From the IMG/VR virus record IMGVR_UViG_3300012920_000350, positions 1 through 20,908 of that record: DNA of 20,908 nucleotides, one strand, 5' to 3'. The notes under the pieces were generated by a model. That model worked only from the letters and a program-made list of their open reading frames with translations. It searched no databases and was not told where the DNA came from. This document shows, piece after piece, positions 8,217-17,388 of this stretch (positions are counted from its first letter, which is position 1; every line of letters starts with the position of its first letter). The DNA is from a virus. Made by a program: the position numbers and the translations under genes.

Positions 8217-10117
8217 AATCTTTTAAAGATATTGTAGATAATAAAGGCTACAAGGTAGTTAAAAAAGACCGAGAGGTTTTTGAAGAAGGTTTGCAAAAAT
8301 CTTTCTTTGGATTGGGTATTGCCGATGAAATAGAATTTATCTTGTACGATTCAAATGATAATAAATTACCACAAGGTGAAAGTGGAAAAAAAGTAAGATA
8401 TATTAAACTTGATTCTGCAAATATTACTGATTATTTTTTATTAACCAAAACACAATCTAATTTAAGACAAACAAGAGCATCAGAATTTGTAGTTGATGTT
8501 GAAAAATTAATTAGAGAAGCCGGATATTCTAATGGTGTGTTTAAAACACAAGTAACACTCATAAACAGAAGAGCAGGTTCAGAAGATAGAGAGGGTGATA
8601 AATTATGGATACATGAAATATCACCATCAAGAACTGAAATTAGAGTTTTACCAACTCGTGGTAAAAAAATGATTGAGGATTTAGAAGAGAGATATAAAAC
8701 TTTTGTAAATGAAAAAGAATTTAGAGATGATACAATTTATTTTGTTAAACAATTAGCAGAGAGTGTTTCTGTTGAAGATATTAGAAAAACAATATTAACT
8801 GAAAAGGGAAGTGTACTTGCTGGTGAACAATATATTAGGTTAATTCAAAAAGAATTTAAAATTCCTAACTTTACTATATTCTTAACAAGAATCAGAAATT
8901 TGTTTTTAGAAGCAACTAATTTTTACATTGATAATAGGTATTCAAATCCAAACGAAGAAAGATATGGAAGAGTAATTACTAACAATGTAATACCAGTTCA
9001 TCTTGCATTAGAAAAAATAAACGAAGAGTTAATATCTATTTTATTACAATGTATTGATAAATTACTTTTAAAAAGAAACATTCAAGATGAAAACATCTTA
9101 ACAGAAGATGAACAAAAGACAATTGATAAGTTAAAAGAAATTACAAAAAGTGCATACAACGATGATATTTTTTCTTCGGAAGGATTACCTGATGAAAAAG
9201 CAGTGGTTGGTTGTATGGATACACGAGCACTTAACTACAATCCATTAGCTAAAAGAGAAGATGGTTCATGTATCTATGAACAAGAAGAGGAAGAAGTTTT
9301 AGGATGTACAGATAAAACAGCAAAAAACTACAATCCACTTGCAACTAAAGATGATGGTTCATGTAAACCAGTTGATAATGGAGAACTTTTATTTGGTCAA
9401 AAATATTATGTTTGGTCAACAAAAGCAAGATGGAGTTACAAATCTGAAAATGGCTCAATTGTAACAGGTAAAGGATTAATGTATGATACATTTAGTATAA
9501 ATCATTACAAAGGAACTTTTAAAGTTGAAGCTCAAGGTGATGTAAGAAAATATCCTAAACCATTAGAACCAAAAACAAAAAAATATAGAATTACATATAA
9601 CAGAAACATAATAGTACCAAGAGGTGAACTCGAACTCGTACCTACAAGATTTACCGACCCATTCGGTTGGGATGATAGATATGGAGAAGGACCAAACTAT
9701 CCATATGGTGGATTAGCAAGACCACCAAGAGATGATTATGATGATGGGTACAATGATGGTATTGGGGTTATCCAAAGCTTTACAGTATCTTATAAAAATG
9801 TATTAGGTAAGACAGTAAGTACAAGAAGTTTATCACCAGGTGATAGTATTGAAATTTGTGCACAAGTTGGTTCTGTAACATTACCATCAACTGCACTTAG
9901 TATGAAAGATAACGGAAGTTGTGTAAATGTAATAGATAGAGTAGAACCAGACTTGATTACAACTCTACCAACAAAACCATCTACAACACCGAGAGGTGGT
10001 GGTGGAGGCGGTGGTGGTTCTCGTGTTGTTGAACCAGTAAATGAGTTTAATTATTCAGATGAATCAATGAGACCAAATGAAAACATACAACCGAGAGGAT
10101 TGTATAATATAAAATAA
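8207..10117 (+). CDS. Tail/baseplate protein with two GCTDPTA-NYNP-DDGSC repeats and polyglycine linker
   Basis: 636 aa. The N-terminal domain (1-150) contains FVVDVEKLIREAGYSNGVFK and LWIHEISPSRTEIRVLP, which I associate with large tail proteins of marine myophages. Residues about 160-325 are helical. Two Cys-bounded repeats follow at 335-355 (GCMDTRALNYNPLA...DGSC) and 366-386 (GCTDKTAKNYNPLA...DGSC). The repeats have acidic loops that could bind calcium, and resemble repeats in Bacteroidota surface proteins. A beta-rich region follows, with a degenerate repeat end near 565-572 (ALSMKDNGSC) and an eight-glycine run at 597-604. No signal peptide is present. The gene ends in a TAATG overlap with the giant protein, whose N-terminus carries a third repeat, so the two products probably belong to one assembly. 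Confidence 0.7.
   Translation: MAIKSFKDIVDNKGYKVVKKDREVFEEGLQKSFFGLGIADEIEFILYDSNDNKLPQGESGKKVRYIKLDSANITDYFLLTKTQSNLRQTRASEFVVDVEKLIREAGYSNGVFKTQVTLINRRAGSEDREGDKLWIHEISPSRTEIRVLPTRGKKMIEDLEERYKTFVNEKEFRDDTIYFVKQLAESVSVEDIRKTILTEKGSVLAGEQYIRLIQKEFKIPNFTIFLTRIRNLFLEATNFYIDNRYSNPNEERYGRVITNNVIPVHLALEKINEELISILLQCIDKLLLKRNIQDENILTEDEQKTIDKLKEITKSAYNDDIFSSEGLPDEKAVVGCMDTRALNYNPLAKREDGSCIYEQEEEEVLGCTDKTAKNYNPLATKDDGSCKPVDNGELLFGQKYYVWSTKARWSYKSENGSIVTGKGLMYDTFSINHYKGTFKVEAQGDVRKYPKPLEPKTKKYRITYNRNIIVPRGELELVPTRFTDPFGWDDRYGEGPNYPYGGLARPPRDDYDDGYNDGIGVIQSFTVSYKNVLGKTVSTRSLSPGDSIEICAQVGSVTLPSTALSMKDNGSCVNVIDRVEPDLITTLPTKPSTTPRGGGGGGGGSRVVEPVNEFNYSDESMRPNENIQPRGLYNIK
9209..9364 (+). repeat. Two in-frame GCTDPTA-type protein repeats
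   Basis: Two copies of a 21-residue module from Gly-Cys to Ser-Cys, at 9209-9271 and 9302-9364, separated by an acidic linker (EQEEEEVL). Shared positions are G-C-x-D, A-x-N-Y-N-P-L-A and D-G-S-C. A third copy lies at 10354-10416 in the next gene. Confidence 0.85.
9995..10018 (+). repeat. Polyglycine-encoding GGN run
   Basis: Eight consecutive Gly codons (mostly GGT) encode a flexible linker between the repeat/beta region and the last 32 residues of the 636-aa protein. Confidence 0.8.
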
Positions 10118-13100
10118 TGGCAGTAAGTAGAGACATAATACGAGATGGATTCAGAGATAATATCTTTACAGATGATATTAGAATACGCGATACGCGAGAT
10201 GATGAAGTGCGAGATGATATTAAAATAGGTGATACTCGTGATGATATTAAAATAGGTGATACTCGTGATGATAGAAAAGATGATAGAATCGACATTATTG
10301 ATGATATTAAATTTGATGATGTAGTTGATGATATTATTGTCATTGATAAAGGTGGTTGTACAGACCCTACTGCACTAAACTATGATAGAAATGCAACTTA
10401 TGATAACGGAAGTTGTAAATACAAAGTAGTTGATATATCCCCTAAAGAAACAAGAAAAGAACTAAAGGTATTGTTTAAGGTAAACCAAAAAGGTTTTACT
10501 GTTAAGGTAGATGGTAGAGATAACCCACAACCAATTATATTTTCAAATACCGAATTATTAACTCCAAAATTAATTACTGTATGTAAGGGTAATTTTAAAG
10601 CAAATACAACTTATAGAGTTTCTACTAAAAAAAGACAACAAAGAATTTCAACTATAAAATCTGGTGTGAATAATTTTATTGACCCAAGAATGGGGATGAC
10701 TGGTTTTGGTAATACCTATGTTGGTGATATTGATACTCGACTTAGAAATAATTTTATAAGTGATACACAAATAACTTATTCATATAGAGATGTTTATGAA
10801 GTATGTGTTGAAAGATTAGTAAATGGTAAGTTTGTATATACAACCGTTCCAGGTCAAGTCGTAATTGCAAAGAATTTATTAGATGTTAAAGTTGATGAAA
10901 ATAATGTTATAGAATTTCCAAAATCAATAACTTTAGATTTTACATTAGATAAAATAGTAATTGATGACCCTGTCAAGTTTAATATACTTGAAGTAAAAGC
11001 AGATATACCTGGAAATAATTTAATTAAATATACATCTGAGAAAGGTGATACTGGTTTTATCATTAATGGTACACAAGAAATTAAACTAACACGAGATGAA
11101 ACTTTTATTGAATTTGGACCAAATACCGAGTTTGATGAAAATGGATTTAATTTTTCTTACCAATTAAATACAGATAAGATAGCAATTAAATCACCTTATA
11201 GAAGAGTTTCTATAAAAGGTAAAGCAAAACAAAGTTTATCAATTCAAGTAAGTAGAATCGTAATTGATGCACCAGACCCAGTAGTAGGTAAAACACCAAT
11301 AGTTGCTCCAAAAAATGGTAAATCTTTTTCATTTAATGTACTACAAAAAAATCCATTAGAAATTGTATATAGTTCTGCAAACGCGACAGAAGTAAGATAT
11401 TCACTTGGAAAAGTTCAAAAGAAAATTATACCTTCAGGTAAAATAAAATTAACCAATGCAGATTTTCCAAATGGTATTGGTAACTATGTTTTATATTTAC
11501 AAGGATATTCAGAAGTAAATGGAACAGGTCCTGTTGAGAAAATACCTATACAAGTATTTAGTAAACAAATATTACCAGGGCCAGATATTACTCATATCAA
11601 TTATCCACAATTAGTAAGGGGTGCAGATTTTAAAGGATTTAATGTTGACTTTAAAGTAAGTTGGCAATCAGTAAACACCGATTATATTTACATCTATGCT
11701 GGTAAACCAAGTAAAGAAAGTGCACTTGGAAAATTTTCTCCTGCAGGTGCTGCTACATTTAATATAGGACAACTTTTAAATGTAATGGCAAGAGGTGGTG
11801 GTAAAGCATTAGATGTTTTAACCTCTGGTAGAGATTTATCTAAGATACCACTTTATTTAGAACCATTCAACGCACGAGGTGATTCGTTAACAAAAGGTAA
11901 ATTAGAGAATGTTAATATTACTTTCGATAAAGGTGATTTAACATTAAGAAGAGGTGTTGTTGTAAATAGTATTAGAAACGCATACGATAAAGGACTTAAA
12001 TATGAATTATTCCAAGATGAGATTTCTAAGTTCCTTACACATTATTTACACATTGGTGATGGTGATAATAAGTTAGTTGCAACTTGGGGAATTGATACCG
12101 AAACATTCAACGAATACGAAGATGGATTTAATGAAGATGGTACACCTTTTAGAAAAAAACTAACTGATGAAAAAAGCTTAGTTCTTAAATTATACGAACC
12201 ATTACCAAGAAATATAGGAACAAATGATTCTGTTTGGATTTCCAAAGCTCAATCAATACCTTTAATTGAACAAATAACAATCTTAGATGAGATTGCAAAA
12301 GAATGTACTCCACTAACTCCAAACTTTGATTTGGAAATTGGTGATGATATTGGATACCAAATATTAGATGATTTAGTAGCAAGTGGTTCTGCAACATCTA
12401 CTGATTTAGTAAATAAATTTGTAAGTGGTTCTGGTTTTGAATTAGATAATCTTAACTTTAACTTTGTCAGTAGTTCAGATTATAATTGGAAAGATTTCGT
12501 TAAATTCTCATCTGCAGAAGAAAGAGCACGAAACTTCTTCTATAAAGTAGAAACGATACAATTCTATGAGAATAAAAAGAATAATCTAACAGTATCACAA
12601 CCAGCATCAAGTAGTGTTGCAGTTTTAAATGAAGTTAAAAAACTTGATTTAAATATTAAAAAACTTGAAAACAATTTTGATGCTTTTGAAAAATATCTAT
12701 ACACTACAAGTGGTTCATTATCATATCCAGGTGCAGGACAGAATGCAATATCATCATCAACAAACTCAGATGCAATATCTTGGAAAGATGGTATTGTAAG
12801 TAGTGCACAAACATTTGATGAATTAAACTCATCAAGATTATCTTACAATCTACCAGCACATATTATTAACAACACCAATAATGATGAGTTTACATTATTC
12901 TTTGATATGATTGGTCAACACTATGATGTAATTTATTCACATATTAGACAAATCACTAAATCAAAGAAAGCAGAAAACAAATTTATAGATGGAATCAACG
13001 ATGAATTAATTTATCATATGTTGGAATCTCTTGGGTGGAATGCAGACGAAGGAGTTCAATCTCAGTTCTTATGGGAATTTGCGTTTGGTAAAGATAAAGA

Positions 13101-15360
13101 TGGAACACAATCAAGAGCATTAAGTGGAAAAGCAAGACAACAAGAAATATGGAGAAGAATATTAAATAACTTACCATATCTTTTAAAACATAAAGGTTCA
13201 AAACGAGCACTTCATGCCTTACTATCATGTTATGGTGTTCCTGCATCTTTATTAACAATTGTAGAATTTGGTGGACCAAGAGATATAGATTCGAATGGTA
13301 CAACTAAATTTACATACGAAGATAGAACCGCATCGATTGGAATAAGCGGTTCAGAAAGTATTTCAATACCGTGGGATGAAGTTACTTCAACTTCCGACCA
13401 CCCAAATGCAATTGAGTTTAGATACAAAACATCAGAAAAACAAGAACAACAAATTGTAAGTGGTTCACAATGGTCATTATCATTAGTACCATCAACTGGT
13501 TCTTTAGCATCAGTAAAACTTGAAGTATCTGGTTCTACAACTTTGTATAGTGCATCAACTGATACATTCCCATGTTATAATACTGATTATATTTACTTCG
13601 CTGTAAATAAAGAAACAATTAGTGGTGAAGATTACTTTGATGTTTATGTAAAAGAAACAATTGATGAAAGATTAAAAACAGATGTATCTAAAAGATTAAT
13701 AGTACCAACGATAAGTGGTTGGAGTAGTGGTTCGTATGTTCAATTTGGTGGTTCAACAATTACCGGTTCTCTTGACGAAGTAAGATTATGGAAAACTCCA
13801 CTATCATCATCAAGATTAGATAATCACGCATTCTTACCAGATGCAATTGATGGAAATCATGTTTCCTCATCAACAGAAGATTTATTATTTAGATTAGATT
13901 TTGAATATCCAAAAAATAGAAGTACAAGTGGAGACCCTTATATTAAAAATGTTGCACCAATTAACACATATGCAACATTCGCTACAGCATCTAATTTTGA
14001 AAATATTTCATCGTATCCATATCAGTATGTATCATACGATAGAACGGTAACTGCAACTGTACCATCATCTGGTTTTAATTATTCAAACAAAGTAAGATTT
14101 GAAACACAAACATTAACTTCAAACTTATCGTATAGAAGTAGAGCAACTAAAAAATCATTTGACCAAGCACCAATTGATTCTGATAAATTAGGATTATTTT
14201 TCTCACCAATAAAAGAGATTAATATGGATATCTTAAAATCAGTTGGTAACTTTAATATAGATGATTACATCGGTGACCCTGCAGATGAGTATAACTACGA
14301 ATATAAAAAATTAAATGATTTAAGAAATTATTACTTTGATAGATATACTCTTAATTTACACGAGTATATTCAACTTGTAAGATATATAGATAAAACATTA
14401 TTTAAATCTCTTGAATCACTCGTACCTGCAAGAGCAAAAGTTGCTAGTGGATTGTTAATTGAACCACACATACTTGAAAGAAGTAAAACTAAGTGGACTA
14501 AACCAACTGGTACAGAAAATTATCACGAAGGAATTGCTGATGTTGGAGAAGATGTTGTACTTACATCGACTGCAGAACAATATTTAGCAGAAGTATCTGC
14601 ATCAGAAGATACTATCTTGAGTGGTGATAATAATCAATTTGAAGGTCTTATTAGTGAATCAACAGATATACCATTGACAGGAACTCATACCGATTTTCAA
14701 GTAATTATAAACACCGAAGTTGATAAGGATTTATCAGGTGTTATTACAAGAAATAGTGGTTCTGATATGGGTGGATTTGATATAAGTATTGATGCATTGG
14801 TAACACAATCAGTACAAGGACAGGTAGATACAACTGAATTTGTACAAGTTGGAAATGACCCAAATGGAATTTCAAATCAAACATTTGGTATCTACGCAGA
14901 AAACGGACACTCAAATATTACAAGAATATTTAGAGGTGAAATGATAAAAGAAAGAAGAAAAGTTTACATTCTAAAAGAAAGATATACTGTTGCTGAGAGA
15001 GTTAATATAGATTCAAATGATTCATCTCTTGGTACAGAGGTTGTAAATAAAACTAAACACAGATTTAAAGTAACTAAATTACCAATTACAGGTAGTGATG
15101 GAAACCCAACAACAGCACCAAGTGTTGCTGGTGATATTGTAGAGGTTACTGCACTTGATGGATATTCAAACCAACATTACAGATTCGTTGAAGATGTAAC
15201 ACATGGTTTAGAAAATTCGTTCTATAATGGTAGTTTACAAACATCTGCAACAACTGTTGATGGTTCATCACCAGTACAGACATTTACTACAAATCCGAAT
15301 ACTCTTAAAGTTTCTGATAGTGGTAGAGGTAGTGGAGAACCAATTTTAGAAGTAGATTAA
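10117..15360 (+). CDS. Giant multidomain tail/baseplate protein with Asp/Arg repeat, GCTDP repeat and LamG-like domain
   Basis: 1747 aa, the largest gene here. Residues 1-78 are an Asp/Arg/Ile-rich low-complexity segment built on DDIKIGDTR units. Residues 80-100 are a GCTDPTALNY...DNGSC repeat. Residues about 110-600 are beta-rich, probably Ig-like domains. Residues about 660-1050 are mostly helical, including FFDMIGQHYDVIYSHIRQI and WRRILNNLPYLLKHKGSKRA, a pattern I associate with phage tail/baseplate proteins. Residues about 1080-1260 resemble a LamG/concanavalin-like jelly roll (IEFRYKTSEKQEQQIVSG, then GSLDEVRLWKTPLS). A conserved-looking segment SLVPARAKVASGLLIEPHIL follows near 1430-1450, then a Ser/Thr/Asp-rich C-terminus. 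TAATG couples it to the upstream gene. It probably projects from the baseplate and may contact host glycans; this is inferred from the lectin-like fold. Confidence 0.75.
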   Translation: MAVSRDIIRDGFRDNIFTDDIRIRDTRDDEVRDDIKIGDTRDDIKIGDTRDDRKDDRIDIIDDIKFDDVVDDIIVIDKGGCTDPTALNYDRNATYDNGSCKYKVVDISPKETRKELKVLFKVNQKGFTVKVDGRDNPQPIIFSNTELLTPKLITVCKGNFKANTTYRVSTKKRQQRISTIKSGVNNFIDPRMGMTGFGNTYVGDIDTRLRNNFISDTQITYSYRDVYEVCVERLVNGKFVYTTVPGQVVIAKNLLDVKVDENNVIEFPKSITLDFTLDKIVIDDPVKFNILEVKADIPGNNLIKYTSEKGDTGFIINGTQEIKLTRDETFIEFGPNTEFDENGFNFSYQLNTDKIAIKSPYRRVSIKGKAKQSLSIQVSRIVIDAPDPVVGKTPIVAPKNGKSFSFNVLQKNPLEIVYSSANATEVRYSLGKVQKKIIPSGKIKLTNADFPNGIGNYVLYLQGYSEVNGTGPVEKIPIQVFSKQILPGPDITHINYPQLVRGADFKGFNVDFKVSWQSVNTDYIYIYAGKPSKESALGKFSPAGAATFNIGQLLNVMARGGGKALDVLTSGRDLSKIPLYLEPFNARGDSLTKGKLENVNITFDKGDLTLRRGVVVNSIRNAYDKGLKYELFQDEISKFLTHYLHIGDGDNKLVATWGIDTETFNEYEDGFNEDGTPFRKKLTDEKSLVLKLYEPLPRNIGTNDSVWISKAQSIPLIEQITILDEIAKECTPLTPNFDLEIGDDIGYQILDDLVASGSATSTDLVNKFVSGSGFELDNLNFNFVSSSDYNWKDFVKFSSAEERARNFFYKVETIQFYENKKNNLTVSQPASSSVAVLNEVKKLDLNIKKLENNFDAFEKYLYTTSGSLSYPGAGQNAISSSTNSDAISWKDGIVSSAQTFDELNSSRLSYNLPAHIINNTNNDEFTLFFDMIGQHYDVIYSHIRQITKSKKAENKFIDGINDELIYHMLESLGWNADEGVQSQFLWEFAFGKDKDGTQSRALSGKARQQEIWRRILNNLPYLLKHKGSKRALHALLSCYGVPASLLTIVEFGGPRDIDSNGTTKFTYEDRTASIGISGSESISIPWDEVTSTSDHPNAIEFRYKTSEKQEQQIVSGSQWSLSLVPSTGSLASVKLEVSGSTTLYSASTDTFPCYNTDYIYFAVNKETISGEDYFDVYVKETIDERLKTDVSKRLIVPTISGWSSGSYVQFGGSTITGSLDEVRLWKTPLSSSRLDNHAFLPDAIDGNHVSSSTEDLLFRLDFEYPKNRSTSGDPYIKNVAPINTYATFATASNFENISSYPYQYVSYDRTVTATVPSSGFNYSNKVRFETQTLTSNLSYRSRATKKSFDQAPIDSDKLGLFFSPIKEINMDILKSVGNFNIDDYIGDPADEYNYEYKKLNDLRNYYFDRYTLNLHEYIQLVRYIDKTLFKSLESLVPARAKVASGLLIEPHILERSKTKWTKPTGTENYHEGIADVGEDVVLTSTAEQYLAEVSASEDTILSGDNNQFEGLISESTDIPLTGTHTDFQVIINTEVDKDLSGVITRNSGSDMGGFDISIDALVTQSVQGQVDTTEFVQVGNDPNGISNQTFGIYAENGHSNITRIFRGEMIKERRKVYILKERYTVAERVNIDSNDSSLGTEVVNKTKHRFKVTKLPITGSDGNPTTAPSVAGDIVEVTALDGYSNQHYRFVEDVTHGLENSFYNGSLQTSATTVDGSSPVQTFTTNPNTLKVSDSGRGSGEPILEVD
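10213..10266 (+). repeat. Perfect 27-bp tandem duplication (DDIKIGDTR x2)
   Basis: Two identical, adjacent 27-bp units at 10213-10239 and 10240-10266, each encoding DDIKIGDTR. Degenerate copies flank them (DDIRIRDTR upstream; DDRKD, DDIKFDDVV and DDIIVIDK downstream). Base-level identity suggests recent slippage expansion. Confidence 0.9.
10354..10416 (+). repeat. Third GCTDPTA-type protein repeat
   Basis: Encodes residues 80-100 of the giant protein, with G-C-T-D-P-T-A-L-N-Y at the start and D-N-G-S-C at the end. It has the same 21-residue length as the two copies in the upstream gene. Confidence 0.85.
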
Positions 15361-15389
15361 TCGTTTTTTAATTAATTTTATGAAATACT

Positions 15390-15401
15390 TATATTTATAT
15401 A
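15390..15401 (+). promoter_or_regulatory. Putative phage late promoter 3 (TATATTTATATA)
   Basis: A copy of the shared element in the 66-nt gap after the giant gene, ending 25 nt before the ATG at 15427. It is followed by a good ribosome-binding site (GAAGGA). It drives two virion genes that end at the terminator at 17331-17356. Confidence 0.7.
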
Positions 15402-15426
15402 TTGTAAACAAAGAAGGAACAAAACT

Positions 15427-16056
15427 ATGGCTTATTTAAACAATTCAGAAATCACAGTTGATGCTATCCTTACTAAAAAGGGTAGAGAGAAGTTAGCAGC
15501 TGGACAAGGATTAAACATTACTAAGTTCGCATTAGGGGATGATGAGATAGATTACACCCTATACGAACCTGCACATCCAAAGGGTTCTGCATACTATGAT
15601 GCAGCAATAAAAGCAATCCCTATTACTGAAGCTTCTCCAGATGAAACTCAAGTATTAAAATATAAATTAGTAACCTTACCAAAAGGTACTGTTAAGATTC
15701 CAAAGGTAGAATTTGGTGTTCCTTCAATTTCTGTAAATCAGAACTCAGGCCAAGTTTCTTTAACACCAACAACTTCACCAAGTGGAAACGCACAAGCAGG
15801 ATACACAGTTATCTTATCTAATAAGAACGCAGGTTCTCTTGTAGGTACTGGTATCGCAGCAGGAACAGGTACAATACCTGTTTTCTTAGGAGACGAAATT
15901 ACAACAACTGCAGCAGTAGAAACTGGATTAGAATTCCAATTTATTCCTAACCCAAATATTACTGCTACAATTAGAACAACAATTACTGTATATGGTAACG
16001 AAACGGGTGGTTCTCAAACAATACCAGTGACAGTTACATATGTACAACCAAGTTAA
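15427..16056 (+). CDS. Virion structural protein with ILTKKGREKLA...FALGDDEIDY N-terminus
   Basis: 209 aa. Residues 14-43 read ILTKKGREKLAAGQ followed by ITKFALGDDEIDY, an N-terminal signature I associate with phage structural proteins. Residues from about 98 on are a beta-rich Thr/Ser/Gly domain (PSISVNQNSGQVSLTPTTSP, TTITVYGNE, TIPVTVTYVQPS), perhaps Ig-like. No cysteine, signal peptide or membrane segment is present. It has its own late promoter and a GAAGGA ribosome-binding site, consistent with high late expression. It could be a tail, fibre-base or decoration protein; the exact role is unknown. Confidence 0.7.
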   Translation: MAYLNNSEITVDAILTKKGREKLAAGQGLNITKFALGDDEIDYTLYEPAHPKGSAYYDAAIKAIPITEASPDETQVLKYKLVTLPKGTVKIPKVEFGVPSISVNQNSGQVSLTPTTSPSGNAQAGYTVILSNKNAGSLVGTGIAAGTGTIPVFLGDEITTTAAVETGLEFQFIPNPNITATIRTTITVYGNETGGSQTIPVTVTYVQPS

Positions 16057-16078
16057 TAAGAGGAAAGAGAATTAAATT

Positions 16079-17302
16079 ATGGCACAAATACAAGGACAAG
16101 CGGCTAATGCACTGAGAGATAGTTTAATCAGCTATCTTGAACAACAGACACCAAATTTAAGTTCTGAAGAAATCATTCAGAGGTTAAATGAGTATCTGGC
16201 TGGTGGTGATAAAGTTGCACCACAAGGTGGTTCAATCACAAACGGAATCTATAAAAGATTTCTTGAATTCGATAAGATTACTAATAAAGTTGAAGTTGTA
16301 ACTACTGGTCTATGGAGTGGTGATACTGGTTCCTTAACTACATTCTTTTCATCTTCAACTCAAAATGCTTTAGATTACTATGTTAATGTTTATGATAAAG
16401 ACCCATCAACTGATTCGACTGGTACTGTACAGTTTGCCATAGCTTACGGACACAGACATGGAAGTGGTTCAGTATCATTAGCAAATGATGATAGTTCTAC
16501 ATTAGCAACTAAAGCAACATACGCACAATATAAATCAATTCTTTTAGACCAAGATGATAATGTATTCACATTCACATCATCTTCTGGTCAGTTTGATTCA
16601 AGTGATATTTATGTTATCAATGTAAAAAGAAGTAGATATCGTGAATCAATGGATGCAGGAAACTGGTCATTAAAGATTAGTGGTTCAAATGGTAACTACA
16701 CTACTTTAATTGACGATAGTGGTAAGAAATTCTCAGATTCAGTTGGTAAAGCTGGTAGAGTATTCAATGTAGTAAGTGGTTCATTGAACTTAGGTTCACA
16801 ATCAGAAGCAACAGTTGCTGCTAACTACGATGCTGGAAGTACTGGTAAAGGATTTGGATTATTTTATCCAGACCAAGGATTAATTGTATTAAACCCAACT
16901 GCAATTCACAATACAATTGGAACTTCTAAAGATAGTGGTTCTAATGCAGGTGCTTCATTGTATAGTGGAGTTGGATATGAAGGACAAAATGGATTCCTAT
17001 TATATCACGCAATTAAGGGTGGAGCTGATTTCGAAGCAAGAAGAACAGAAAATGTTTCTACTTCTCATTACTTCGTAAGAGCAACAAACAGAGAATTTAA
17101 CTTCTCTAACAACCCAACATTCGTAACAGGTTCAGATGGAACATTCTCAGAATCTACTTTTGAAAGAGACCCAAAAACTTTCATTACAACGATTGGATTA
17201 TATAATGATGCAAACGAAATGATTGCAGTTGCTAAAACATCACAACCAATTGCTAAATCATTTGATAAAGAAGTTTTAATCAAAGTAAAACTTGATTTCT
17301 AA
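16079..17302 (+). CDS. Virion structural protein (paralogous C-terminus with the 376-aa protein)
   Basis: 407 aa. The N-terminus is helical (NALRDSLISYLEQQTPNLSS). It is followed by Ser/Gly/Asp-rich beta segments and the motif SSDIYVINVKRSRYRESMDA near 175-200. The C-terminal 65 residues (EFNFSNNPTFVTGSD then TTIGLYNDANEMIAVAK, near 370-386, ending VLIKVKLDF) match the plan of the end of the 376-aa protein downstream. A purine-rich ribosome-binding site (AGAGGAAAGAG) precedes the ATG. The gene is co-transcribed with the 209-aa protein and closed by a terminator. It is likely a virion protein, possibly tail or fibre-associated; no enzymatic motif was seen. Confidence 0.7.
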   Translation: MAQIQGQAANALRDSLISYLEQQTPNLSSEEIIQRLNEYLAGGDKVAPQGGSITNGIYKRFLEFDKITNKVEVVTTGLWSGDTGSLTTFFSSSTQNALDYYVNVYDKDPSTDSTGTVQFAIAYGHRHGSGSVSLANDDSSTLATKATYAQYKSILLDQDDNVFTFTSSSGQFDSSDIYVINVKRSRYRESMDAGNWSLKISGSNGNYTTLIDDSGKKFSDSVGKAGRVFNVVSGSLNLGSQSEATVAANYDAGSTGKGFGLFYPDQGLIVLNPTAIHNTIGTSKDSGSNAGASLYSGVGYEGQNGFLLYHAIKGGADFEARRTENVSTSHYFVRATNREFNFSNNPTFVTGSDGTFSESTFERDPKTFITTIGLYNDANEMIAVAKTSQPIAKSFDKEVLIKVKLDF

Positions 17303-17330
17303 ACCGTAGGCACACATTTTCAAACATAAC

Positions 17331-17356
17331 AAACCCCATCGAGTATGGGGTTTTTT
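17331..17356 (+). terminator. Rho-independent terminator
   Basis: A 9-bp perfect stem (AAACCCCAT, 17331-17339, pairing with ATGGGGTTT, 17345-17353) with a 5-nt loop (CGAGT) and a T-run at 17351-17356. It lies 28 nt after the 407-aa gene and just before late promoter 4. It is the only convincing terminator seen in the window. Confidence 0.92.
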
Positions 17357-17363
17357 ATTTCAG

Positions 17364-17375
17364 TATATTTATATA
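17364..17375 (+). promoter_or_regulatory. Putative phage late promoter 4 (TATATTTATATA)
   Basis: A copy of the shared element starting 8 nt after the terminator T-run and ending 13 nt before the ATG at 17389. A ribosome-binding site (AGAGGA) follows it directly. Confidence 0.7.
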
Positions 17376-17388
17376 GAGGAATTATACT

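Noticed and set aside
15361-15385. T-rich stretch with TTAATTAA after the giant gene as a terminator
   Set aside because: No GC-containing stem precedes the T-run; the palindrome is short and purely AT.
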